A model generated the notes under the pieces. It was not told the DNA's origin. It was given only the letters and a program-made list of their open reading frames with translations, and searched no databases. Position numbers and translations under genes: made by a program. Positions 9,259 to 17,165 of a stretch of DNA of 56,573 bases are shown here, piece after piece; the first letter of the stretch is position 1; every line of letters starts with the position of its first letter. The DNA comes from Bacteriovoracaceae bacterium. Lineage in GTDB: Bacteria > Bdellovibrionota > Bacteriovoracia > Bacteriovoracales > Bacteriovoracaceae. The stretch covers positions 1 through 56,573 of the forward strand of contig CANHIY010000005.1 of NCBI GenBank assembly GCA_947461175.1. Direction: 5' to 3'.

Positions 9259-10335
9259 ATGCTGTATCATTGGCTTTACCCACTAAGTCAAAACATTCAT
9301 TTTTTTAATGTTTTCAAGTACATCACTTTTCGCTCCTTCTTGGCTTTCATCATTGCCACTACAATTTCAATTTTGTGGGGAAAGCATTTTATTGCCTTGA
9401 TGAAATTAAGGCAGTTTGGACAGACGATCCGAGATGAAGGACCGGAGTCCCACAAAAAAAAGAAAGGAACTCCAACCTTTGGAGGGGTCTTCATCCTTGG
9501 TTCTGCCATGTTTGCCTGTGTAATTTGTGGTAATTTTGTCTCAGATCCGTTCTTAATTGCCTCTTTTGTGACGATCTCCTATTTTTTTCTGGGAGGGCTT
9601 GATGACTATCTGAAAGTACTCAAGAAAAACACAAAAGGTGTGTCGGCCAGGCAAAAGCTTCTTTGGCAATTTTCAACCGCTCTTGTTGCGTCATATGGCA
9701 TGATAGCCCTAGAAGTTACTGACACAAACATCTATGTGCCCTTCATTAAAGATCCAATTCTTGATATTGGATGGTTTTATGTACCTTTTGCCGCCTTCGT
9801 TATTGTAGGTTCATCAAATGCTCTGAATTTAACCGATGGACTAGATGGTCTTGCCATAGGACCGACTATTATTTCAGCCGCAACTCTAGGCCTCTTTTCT
9901 TACCTCGCTGGTCACTCAGAGCTCTCAAATTACTTACTTATACCCTATGTGCCCGATGTCGGAGAACTTCTGGTATTGGTTTCTGCTATCATTGGCGCTG
10001 GGGTAGGATTTCTTTGGTATAACGCTTATCCTGCTGAAATCTTTATGGGTGATGTGGGCTCACTATCTCTTGGTGGGTGCCTAGGAACAATAGCAGTGCT
10101 CACAAAAAATGAATTTTTATTTGTTTTAATTGGTGGAATTTTTGTTATAGAAGCAGTCTCAGTAATTCTTCAGGTGGCATCATTTAAAACACGGGGTAAA
10201 AGAATTTTCAAAATGGCGCCTCTACATCATCATTTCGAATTGATGGGGTGGCCTGAAACCAAGGTTATTGTGAGGTTTTGGATAGTGAGTTTGATTTTTG
10301 CTATTCTCGCCCTGGCAACCCTGAAACTGAGATAA
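9259..10335 (+). CDS. mraY: Phospho-MurNAc-pentapeptide transferase MraY
   Basis: Integral membrane enzyme that transfers phospho-MurNAc-pentapeptide to undecaprenyl phosphate to make lipid I. 358 residues with about ten membrane segments. Signatures: GPESHKKKKGTPTFGG on the first cytoplasmic loop, FLGGLDDYLKV (catalytic Asp pair), SNALNLTDGLDGLA, NAYPAEIFMGDVGSLSLGG and the histidine-rich MAPLHHHFELMGWPETKV. All catalytic positions that I can recall are present. Lies between murF and murD as in most dcw clusters. Confidence 0.97.
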   Translation: MLYHWLYPLSQNIHFFNVFKYITFRSFLAFIIATTISILWGKHFIALMKLRQFGQTIRDEGPESHKKKKGTPTFGGVFILGSAMFACVICGNFVSDPFLIASFVTISYFFLGGLDDYLKVLKKNTKGVSARQKLLWQFSTALVASYGMIALEVTDTNIYVPFIKDPILDIGWFYVPFAAFVIVGSSNALNLTDGLDGLAIGPTIISAATLGLFSYLAGHSELSNYLLIPYVPDVGELLVLVSAIIGAGVGFLWYNAYPAEIFMGDVGSLSLGGCLGTIAVLTKNEFLFVLIGGIFVIEAVSVILQVASFKTRGKRIFKMAPLHHHFELMGWPETKVIVRFWIVSLIFAILALATLKLR

Positions 10336-10353
10336 ATTAATTAAGGAGTCAAC

Positions 10354-11736
10354 ATGGAGCAGTATAGAGGAAAAAAAGTTCTCATCGTAGGTCTAGGCAA
10401 AACTGGATTTGCTTTGATTAATCTTTTTAATCAGTGGGGATGTGACATAAAGGTAACAGACTTAAAACCCATTTTTGACCTTAACAAACAGGTGAAGCGT
10501 CTTAAAAAAATTAATCCTGTTCCTGGTATGACTTTGGGAGAACATAAGGATGAGGATTTTATTGAAGCTGATTTGGTCGTCTATTCTTCCTCAGTAGATC
10601 CAAATCTACATCAGTTAAAAGTTGCAAAAGAACATGGTCGGGCAGTTTATTCTGATTTTGCTTTTGCATATGAACATACACAAAAGCCTATTATTGCAGT
10701 TTGTGGATCCCATGGCAGAACTATTATATCCCATATGATTGGATATACTCTTAAGCTTGATAAAAAAAATGTTTTCATTGGTGGCACTTCAGAAGAACCC
10801 TTTGTTAATTTTCTTGGCTTACCAAATAAAGAAGAGTTTGATTACTGTGTGGTGGAAGTTTCACCCCAGCAACTTCAGACGGTAGAGAGCTTTAAACCCT
10901 TAATGGCCGTTTATCCAAATCTCGAAGAAAAAAACTTATTGGGAAGATTCAAAAACTCAGCCGATTATCTTGACACTGCCCTTAAAGTGGCGCGGAACTT
11001 AGGTCCAGAAAACTACTTAATTGTAAATTTTGATAAGCTTGCACCAAATTCCGTTTTAAGAACTTCTCAAGCTCAAACACTTTGGTATTCAAGAAAATCT
11101 TTTGTTACTATGGGTGTGATTTCTGAAATCCAGGGAACTCATTTTCATGATAAAAGAATTCACTGTAATATTCATTTTCATTCAGAATTTAAAGTTACTG
11201 ATATGCGAATTGTTGGTGTTAATAATCGTGAAAATCTCATGGCCGCAATTACTGCCTGTAAAGCCTTAAAAGTTTCCGATCAAGCTATTCAACAATGTAT
11301 AGAAAAATTCCCTGGCATTCCTCATCGCTTGGAATTTGTTGTTGAAAAAAATGGAGTCCGTTTTTACAACGACTCTAAGTCAGAAACAATGGATCAGTTA
11401 AAAATATCTCTTGAAGCTTTCAAGGATCAAGTGATTCTGATTGCAGGAGGAAAAGAGCTTGAAGGCGTGGTTTTCGATAAGTATGCCAATATTATCCGTG
11501 AAAAAGTACGAGTTCTAGTTCTCGTTGGTGAAGTAAAGGAAACAATGAACCGGGTGTTGGGAGATGTCACCCAAACTTATCTTGTAGGATCATTTGATGA
11601 ATCAGTTCTGTTGGCCTATCAAAAATCAAGAACTGGAGATACAATCTTACTTTGTCCTGGAAATGAAGGTTCAGATGTATTCAGAGATTTTGAAGAGAAA
11701 GGTAATTACTACAAAAAATTAATCTTCCAATTATAA
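10354..11736 (+). CDS. murD: MurD-like protein with degenerate catalytic motifs
   Basis: By position, length (460) and overall similarity this is MurD, which adds D-Glu to UDP-MurNAc-L-Ala. N-terminal GLGKTGFALINLF, central VVEVSPQQLQTVESFKP and C-terminal GIPHRLEFV with FYNDSK are clearly MurD. However the ATP loop is G118-S-H-G-R122-T, with Arg for the universal Lys; the segment that should read N...DH.D is N189-L-E-E-K-N-L-L, with no His/Asp; the HN before the C-terminal domain is N290-N291; NDSKAT is NDSKSE; and SPACAS is CPGNEG (434-439). The frame is intact and neighbouring Mur ligases are canonical, so this is selective change, not a sequencing error. Preceded by AAGGAG. It may be a pseudo-ligase or an altered enzyme. 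Confidence 0.8.
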   Translation: MEQYRGKKVLIVGLGKTGFALINLFNQWGCDIKVTDLKPIFDLNKQVKRLKKINPVPGMTLGEHKDEDFIEADLVVYSSSVDPNLHQLKVAKEHGRAVYSDFAFAYEHTQKPIIAVCGSHGRTIISHMIGYTLKLDKKNVFIGGTSEEPFVNFLGLPNKEEFDYCVVEVSPQQLQTVESFKPLMAVYPNLEEKNLLGRFKNSADYLDTALKVARNLGPENYLIVNFDKLAPNSVLRTSQAQTLWYSRKSFVTMGVISEIQGTHFHDKRIHCNIHFHSEFKVTDMRIVGVNNRENLMAAITACKALKVSDQAIQQCIEKFPGIPHRLEFVVEKNGVRFYNDSKSETMDQLKISLEAFKDQVILIAGGKELEGVVFDKYANIIREKVRVLVLVGEVKETMNRVLGDVTQTYLVGSFDESVLLAYQKSRTGDTILLCPGNEGSDVFRDFEEKGNYYKKLIFQL

Positions 11737-11741
11737 TTTTT

Positions 11742-11776
11742 CCCCTCAAGGCATATGAAAGGTGTGCCTTGAGGGG
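11742..11776 (+). terminator. Perfect 12-bp inverted repeat between murD and ftsW
   Basis: CCCCTCAAGGCA (11742-11753) pairs exactly with TGCCTTGAGGGG (11765-11776) across an 11-base loop. It lies six bases after the murD stop, in the only sizeable gap (about 115 bases) inside the mur part of the cluster. No clean run of T follows on the + strand (AAAGATTTTATATATTTA), so it may be a weak terminator, an attenuator, an mRNA-processing stem or a protein site rather than a strong stop. Confidence 0.6.
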
Positions 11777-11852
11777 AAAGATTTTATATATTTATTGAGC
11801 CCGGCCCTAACTCAAGATAGACTGTTACAAACCTTAATTGTGGCAGTTTTCA

Positions 11853-13019
11853 ATGATTGAAAATAATAAACTAGAAAAGTTAAGTAATTACTTCCTGATC
11901 AATGTCTTTTTTTTAATACTATTTGGCGTCATTATGGTGTTCTCTGCCAGTTATATGTATGCAACTGAGAACATGGGCTCAAGTTATTTCTTTTTGGCAA
12001 AACAGTTAATCTTCATTGTATTAGGACTTTTACTTGCTCTGATATTTTCTCGGATGAAAGTCCTTTTTTTATATAAGCATGCTTATAAATTGAATGCTTT
12101 TTTCGGTTTCCTTGTAACCCTCACACTTATCCCAGGACTAAGAGTTGTTATTAAGGGTTCTAAGAGGTGGTTAAATATAGGATTTATGCATCTTCAGCCA
12201 GGGGAATTTGTTAAATATTCTCTAATGTTTGCTGCCATTAAATATTTTGAAAACTTCAACAATTATACCCCCAAGCAAAGAGTAATTTATCTTTTGGGAC
12301 TTATTTACCCTCTTGGTGTTTTTATTCTACAGCCCGATTTTGGAACATTTTTTATTTCAGCACTTATTATTGGATTTATTGCTTACCTCAGTGCTTTCCC
12401 CAGGAAATATTTTTATTCAGTTTTAATCCTTGGGATGATTGGCGCTTTTGGCATTCTTATCTCTGCTCCTTATAGGGTTAAAAGATTACTGACGTTTTTG
12501 GATCCATGGAAAGATCCAAGAGGTGCAGGGTTTCAAGTTATTCAGTCATTTCTTGCCTTTGCCAACGGATCTTTCTTTGGGCAGGGTTTGGGCAATAGTA
12601 ATGAAAAACTTTTCTATCTCCCAGAGGCCTATAATGATTTTATTTTTTCAGTAATTGGAGAGGAGCTTGGTTTTTTAGGAGTCCTTATTACGATCTTGAT
12701 GTTTTTGAGCTTTATATTCATCGGTTTTAAAATGGCGATTTCCCTAAAGTCCAAAGTTGGGGGGATAATGGTTTCGGCTATAATTTTTGTTATAGGCCTA
12801 CAGGCATTTATGAACATGGGTGTCGTTCTTGGAGTTCTTCCCACAAAAGGATTAAATCTTCCCTTCATCAGTTATGGAGGTTCATCCATGGTAGCAAACC
12901 TTGGTGCTTTAGGGCTTATATTTGCGTGCTTAAAAATTCAACCAGGCGATTCACGGGTTCCAAATAGTCGTCAACCTCAGTATCAAAAAGGGGCGCTTAA
13001 AAGCGTATTTAATTCATGA
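11853..13019 (+). CDS. ftsW: Septal peptidoglycan glycosyltransferase FtsW (SEDS family)
   Basis: Polymerises lipid II glycan at the septum with FtsI. About 388 residues and ten membrane segments. Signatures: VFSASYMYA in the first segment, KRWLNIGFMHLQPGEFVKYSL, ILQPDFGT, and GLGNSNEKLFYLPEAYNDFIFSVIGEELGFLG, followed by LNLPFISYGGSS. These are the usual FtsW/RodA blocks; the dcw position argues for FtsW. An ATG at 11853 is taken as start; a TTG at 11838 would add five residues, and neither has a good ribosome site. The stop overlaps murG as ATGA. Confidence 0.94.
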   Translation: MIENNKLEKLSNYFLINVFFLILFGVIMVFSASYMYATENMGSSYFFLAKQLIFIVLGLLLALIFSRMKVLFLYKHAYKLNAFFGFLVTLTLIPGLRVVIKGSKRWLNIGFMHLQPGEFVKYSLMFAAIKYFENFNNYTPKQRVIYLLGLIYPLGVFILQPDFGTFFISALIIGFIAYLSAFPRKYFYSVLILGMIGAFGILISAPYRVKRLLTFLDPWKDPRGAGFQVIQSFLAFANGSFFGQGLGNSNEKLFYLPEAYNDFIFSVIGEELGFLGVLITILMFLSFIFIGFKMAISLKSKVGGIMVSAIIFVIGLQAFMNMGVVLGVLPTKGLNLPFISYGGSSMVANLGALGLIFACLKIQPGDSRVPNSRQPQYQKGALKSVFNS

Positions 13020-14071
13020 AATATGCTGTTTTAGTAGCTGGAGGGACTGGTGGACACATAAACGCGGCTCTTGCTGTTGGAGAAGCACTTAAAACAGAGG
13101 GCTGGGATATTTTCTATCTTACAGGTAAAAGACCCTTGGATCATAAGTTGTTTGAAGGACAGAATGTCAGGCATCTTGATTCAAAACCACTAAGAACAAA
13201 AAATCCCCTGGAACTCATTAAAAATCTTGCCATGAATTTAATTAGCTTCATCTTGATACTAGTTACATTCATAAAAAAACGGCCTGATATGATTCTAGGT
13301 GCTGGCGGTTATGTTTGTGGTCCGACGCTTCTGGCGGGCTATTTGTTGTTCATCCCTATTTTTATTATAGAGCAAAATGCAGTGATGGGTTTAACAAATC
13401 GAATTTTAGGCTGGATCTCAAAGGTTATTTTCGTACATTTCAAAAAGACCTATGGATTGTCTGATAGTCTTTCTAAAAAAGTAAAAGTTGTGGGTAACCC
13501 CACTCGAAAATCCATACGTCCAGTTCCTCTCAAATCTTTCGATGGAGAGTTAAAAGTTCTAGTTTTTGGCGGTAGTTTAGGAGCAACTCAAATAAATAAG
13601 GTTGTTTGGGATATTCTTCAGTCTTCTCCTCTTGAGAAACTTAGTATCCATCATCAACTAGGTTCGGACGTTAAGGTTCAGAACTTTTCTACAAATGTGA
13701 ATTATGTTCCATTTCAGTATATTGATGATATTCAAAGGGAATATGAGTGGTGTGATGTGATTATCTGTCGATCTGGCGCAAGTACGATTTCAGAACTGTC
13801 TATCATAAGAAAACCTGTGCTTATTTTCCCCTATCCCGCAGCGACGGATAATCATCAATTTCATAATGCTGAAATTTTTAAATCAGAATCTGATTTTACG
13901 GTAGAAGTACTCGATCCTAAGCTTGATCATATTGTATGTGTTAAGCTCACTCAGGAATTTCTTTCCAAGGCTTACCGACAAGAGTTAGAGTACTCTAAAA
14001 ATCCCTCTCATGGTAATCACACCTGTGATGAAATTTTAAAAGAGATAAAACTGCATGTTAGGCTGGCTTAA
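13016..14071 (+). CDS. murG: UDP-GlcNAc:lipid I GlcNAc transferase MurG
   Basis: Makes lipid II at the inner face of the membrane. 351 residues, GT-B fold: N-terminal VAGGTGGHINAALAV glycine loop, LGAGGYVCGPTLLAG, EQNAVMGLTNRIL, then the C-terminal half with VFGGSLGATQIN, ICRSGASTISEL and FPYPAATDNHQFHNA (UDP-GlcNAc binding). Motifs are complete. Start overlaps ftsW by four bases; its end overlaps murC by 17 bases. Confidence 0.95.
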   Translation: MKYAVLVAGGTGGHINAALAVGEALKTEGWDIFYLTGKRPLDHKLFEGQNVRHLDSKPLRTKNPLELIKNLAMNLISFILILVTFIKKRPDMILGAGGYVCGPTLLAGYLLFIPIFIIEQNAVMGLTNRILGWISKVIFVHFKKTYGLSDSLSKKVKVVGNPTRKSIRPVPLKSFDGELKVLVFGGSLGATQINKVVWDILQSSPLEKLSIHHQLGSDVKVQNFSTNVNYVPFQYIDDIQREYEWCDVIICRSGASTISELSIIRKPVLIFPYPAATDNHQFHNAEIFKSESDFTVEVLDPKLDHIVCVKLTQEFLSKAYRQELEYSKNPSHGNHTCDEILKEIKLHVRLA

Positions 14072-15431
14072 AACAACGAAACTACATTTTATTGGCATCG
14101 GTGGAATTGGTATGAGTGGTATTGCTGAAATACTTCTCGATCTTGGTTATAAGGTTTCAGGTTCTGATATTAATTCTTCATTGGTGATAGAAAATCTTAA
14201 AAAGAAGGGAGCTGAAGTTTTTATTGGCCATAGATCTGAAAACGTTGATGGGGCTAATATTGTTGTTTATAGTTCTGCCATTGATCATAAAAATCCAGAA
14301 GTAATCAAAGCCCTGGAGCTGGAGATCCCTATGATCCGTAGGGCAGAAATGCTCGCTGAACTTATGAGATTAAAGTTTGGAATTGCGGTGGCAGGATCCC
14401 ACGGGAAAACAACCACAACAAGCCTCATCGCTACCATTTTTCATGAAGCTCTTATGGATGCAACTTATGTGATTGGCGGAATAGTGAGAAATCTTGGTGG
14501 AAATGCAAGAAAGGGAGATGGGGAGTATCTCATAGCTGAGGCGGATGAATCAGATGGGTCTTTTTTACTTTTAAATCCTATTATGGCTGCTGTAACCAAC
14601 ATCGATGATGATCATCTGGATCATTATGGGAGTAAAAATAAAATTGTTGAAGCTTTTGAGAAATTTGTTAACAAGCTGCCTTTTTACGGGAAAGTTATCT
14701 TAAATGCCAACGATTCAACTTCTGTTGAAATAAAAGCGTCGGTTAAAAGATCCATCATTTGGTATGGAATTGAGCTTCAAGATGAGGAATGTGATTACAT
14801 AGCAAGGTCTATTGAACTCTCTGCTTCCGGAACGGAATTCGACCTTTATCATAAAGGCGAAAAAATTTCGCGGATTCATACGAACATGATGGGCTATCAT
14901 AATGTTTCAAATGCACTGGCTGCGATAGCTATTTCACGAGAGGCAGAACTAAGTTGGGAGGTCATTCAAAAAGGACTTTTAAGTTTTCAAGGTGTCGGGA
15001 GACGTCTTGAAAAGCTTTACGAAAAAGGTAATTTTGTCGTGATAGATGATTATGGTCACCATCCAACTGAAATTAGAGCAACCATCTCTACTCTGAGGAA
15101 GGTGGATAATCGTTGCCTATGTGTGGTTTTTGAACCTCATCGATTTTCAAGAACACAAAACTTTTGGACTGAGTTTCAGGATTGTTTTGAAGGGACAGAT
15201 GAATTATTTATTGGCCCAATTTATCCTGCTTCTGAAAAACCAATAGATGGAATCACATCCGAAGCTTTAGTTTCTGAAATGAAGCAAAAGGGAAAAATTG
15301 CTTCATATATTTCTTCACTAGATGAGATGAGTTCACTGATCGCTGAAAGAAAAAGTAAGGACGTAATTTTTGTAACTCTTGGTGCAGGAGCAATCTCAAA
15401 AAAAATCAGGGAAATTATCACATTACTATGA
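14055..15431 (+). CDS. murC: UDP-MurNAc:L-alanine ligase MurC
   Basis: First amino-acid ligase of the stem peptide. 458 residues: HFIGIGGIGMSGIAEIL for UDP-sugar, GSHGKTTTTSL with K118 for ATP, EADESDGSF, TNIDDDHLDHYGS for metal and substrate, HNVSNALAA, and DDYGHHPTEIRATI plus VFEPHRFSRT. Every expected catalytic residue is present, in contrast with the MurD-like protein upstream. Starts within murG; stop overlaps murB as ATGA. Confidence 0.96.
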   Translation: MLGWLKTTKLHFIGIGGIGMSGIAEILLDLGYKVSGSDINSSLVIENLKKKGAEVFIGHRSENVDGANIVVYSSAIDHKNPEVIKALELEIPMIRRAEMLAELMRLKFGIAVAGSHGKTTTTSLIATIFHEALMDATYVIGGIVRNLGGNARKGDGEYLIAEADESDGSFLLLNPIMAAVTNIDDDHLDHYGSKNKIVEAFEKFVNKLPFYGKVILNANDSTSVEIKASVKRSIIWYGIELQDEECDYIARSIELSASGTEFDLYHKGEKISRIHTNMMGYHNVSNALAAIAISREAELSWEVIQKGLLSFQGVGRRLEKLYEKGNFVVIDDYGHHPTEIRATISTLRKVDNRCLCVVFEPHRFSRTQNFWTEFQDCFEGTDELFIGPIYPASEKPIDGITSEALVSEMKQKGKIASYISSLDEMSSLIAERKSKDVIFVTLGAGAISKKIREIITLL

Positions 15432-16327
15432 ATCTTTTTTCTGAGATTTCCTCCATAGATGGATGTTTCTTATTTTTAGATCAAGATCTGACAAAGTTTA
15501 CAACTATGAGGCTTAAGTCTCGAGGAGATTTGGTAGAGATAAAAAGCATACCCTCCTTGCAAAAGTTACTGCCCATTCTTAAAAATCATCATAAAAAATA
15601 TATTGTTGTCGGTTGGGGTGCAAATCAGATTCTTCCTCATAAGTGCAAAGATCTTGTCATTCATCTTGATTTTAACTTTGATACAAATTATTTGAATCAG
15701 CAAAGGGATGAATATGACTTACCTGCTTCTTTAGGTCTTAATCATCTAACTCATCATGCACTAAAATTTAGCCTTTCTGGTTGGGATTTTTTTACAGGCA
15801 TTCCTGCCTCCCTGGGTGGTGCCATTTATATGAATGCAGGTACTAACTTGGGTGAAATTGGTTCACTTACAAAAAAAGTTAGGATAGTTACCCCTGAAGG
15901 TCAATTAAGAGAGGAGACCATCAACTCCCTTAGCTTTTCCTATAGAAAGAATCATTTTATAAAGTGTGGGGAGATCATCGTAAGTGCAGTGATTTCTCAC
16001 AGGGGAATAGACCCAGAGATACCTGATAAAATAAAAGGCTACCTAGAGTATAGAAAAAAGACTCAACCACTCTCTACTAAGAATTGTGGTTGTGTTTTTA
16101 AAAATCCTAAAAGAGAGCTACAAGCGGGAAGACTTATCGATTTGTTGGGATTAAAGGAGCTCTCAATGGGGGATCTCCGGGTGAGTCCAAAGCATGGCAA
16201 TTTTATTGAAAATTTAGGAGATGGAAATTGGGATCAATTTCAATCTATCCTCAAAATTATTAAGTCCAATATTGATCACTTCTATGGAATTGAATTTGAA
16301 TTGGAAGTTAAAATCTCCTATGATTAA
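15428..16327 (+). CDS. murB: UDP-N-acetylenolpyruvoylglucosamine reductase MurB
   Basis: FAD-dependent reduction of UDP-GlcNAc-enolpyruvate to UDP-MurNAc. 299 residues: FTTMRLKSRGDLVEI at the N-terminus, WGANQILP, GWDFFTGIPASLGGAIYMNAG (FAD and catalytic region), FSYRKNHF, CGCVFKNPKR and GLKELSMGDLRVSPKHGNFIEN. The arrangement (SYR motif present, CGCVFKNP-type site) suggests the type II-like shorter form. Begins in a four-base overlap with murC; the next gene begins three bases after its stop. Confidence 0.95.
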   Translation: MNLFSEISSIDGCFLFLDQDLTKFTTMRLKSRGDLVEIKSIPSLQKLLPILKNHHKKYIVVGWGANQILPHKCKDLVIHLDFNFDTNYLNQQRDEYDLPASLGLNHLTHHALKFSLSGWDFFTGIPASLGGAIYMNAGTNLGEIGSLTKKVRIVTPEGQLREETINSLSFSYRKNHFIKCGEIIVSAVISHRGIDPEIPDKIKGYLEYRKKTQPLSTKNCGCVFKNPKRELQAGRLIDLLGLKELSMGDLRVSPKHGNFIENLGDGNWDQFQSILKIIKSNIDHFYGIEFELEVKISYD

Positions 16328-16330
16328 CCT

Positions 16331-17083
16331 ATGCGAAAATCTTTTTTAGTATTTGTCTTGATACTTAAATCATACAATGCCTTGTCTGCGGTTCCTGATA
16401 GTTTCACTCAGAAGAATGTTCACTACAGAACTTACTTTGGTGAGTGTCCCTCAAAATCTTCAGGCATGCTCTCAATTTTGCTTATGAAAGAGTTTGAAAA
16501 AAATCATTCTCTCAAAGATGTTAAAGAAAAAATTTTGAACGAGAAATTGGATGAGAAGTACTTTTTAAGTGATTACCGAATCTCGTATAACCCTGTTTTA
16601 AAAACGCTAAAAATTAATTTTGAGTGTCCTGAGCCCCTCGCAAAAATTCAAGTTTATAAATCAAATGGGCAAGAACATTACTCGGCAATTCTTGCTGATA
16701 ATTCTAAAATGTATGAACCTCAGTATGAAAACTTGATGAGAGTTGAGAAAAAATTATCATATCCTCTTCCACTGCTTGCGATATCCATGGAGCAAATTGA
16801 ATCGACTGCCCCCACCCAATTAGCACAATTTATAAAAAAAATTGAAACAGATTTACGAAAACAAATTTCCGAGATTATTTTAAATAAAAACAATGAGTTA
16901 ACTTTGATTTTTGCACTTTCAGGAAGGGCGACCAGTGTGTTTATGGGGGCAGACTTTTGGGAAGAAAAACTTATCAAGCTTTCAAAAATTGTTGCTTATG
17001 TTGGAAAGAATAAAAGATACCCAACAACGATTAATCTGGTAAATTCGAAAAAGGTTGTTGTCAAGTTTTCTGACAAAATCTAA
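16331..17083 (+). CDS. FtsQ-position secreted/anchored protein, putative divergent FtsQ
   Basis: 250 residues between murB and ftsA, where ftsQ normally is. N-terminus is a single hydrophobic segment (about 4-21) with almost no cytoplasmic tail and a possible signal-peptidase site after ALSA, unlike the tail-TM-POTRA layout of classic FtsQ. The C-terminal third (LIFALSGRATSVFMGADFWEEKLIKLSKIVAYV ... PTTINLVNSKKVVVKF) resembles the FtsQ beta domain that contacts FtsB/FtsL. A clear POTRA motif is not visible; there is a possible disulfide pair, C39 and C98. The function as FtsQ is inferred from position plus this C-terminal pattern. Confidence 0.55.
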   Translation: MRKSFLVFVLILKSYNALSAVPDSFTQKNVHYRTYFGECPSKSSGMLSILLMKEFEKNHSLKDVKEKILNEKLDEKYFLSDYRISYNPVLKTLKINFECPEPLAKIQVYKSNGQEHYSAILADNSKMYEPQYENLMRVEKKLSYPLPLLAISMEQIESTAPTQLAQFIKKIETDLRKQISEIILNKNNELTLIFALSGRATSVFMGADFWEEKLIKLSKIVAYVGKNKRYPTTINLVNSKKVVVKFSDKI

Positions 17084-17091
17084 AATTTAAG

Positions 17092-17146
17092 AAAAGCTAT
17101 GAATGCTTTTTTAGTCAGAATGAATCTGCCCTCTTCATTTGAAGAG
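17092..17146 (+). other. Two small hairpins in the ftsQ-like/ftsA gap
   Basis: AAAAGC (17092-17097) and GCTTTT (17105-17110) form a 6-bp stem followed by TTT, a weak terminator-like element. CTCTTC (17131-17136), ATTT, GAAGAG (17141-17146) form a tight second hairpin just before the GAGAAGGGA ribosome site of ftsA. They could lower read-through or tune ftsA translation; this is inference. Confidence 0.35.
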
Positions 17147-17165
17147 ATTTTGAGAAGGGAATCTC

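Noticed and set aside
10354-11736. MurD as a decayed pseudogene or sequencing error
   Set aside because: 460-codon open frame with normal codon use, ribosome site and preserved fold motifs; the substitutions are confined to catalytic positions and several are multi-base.
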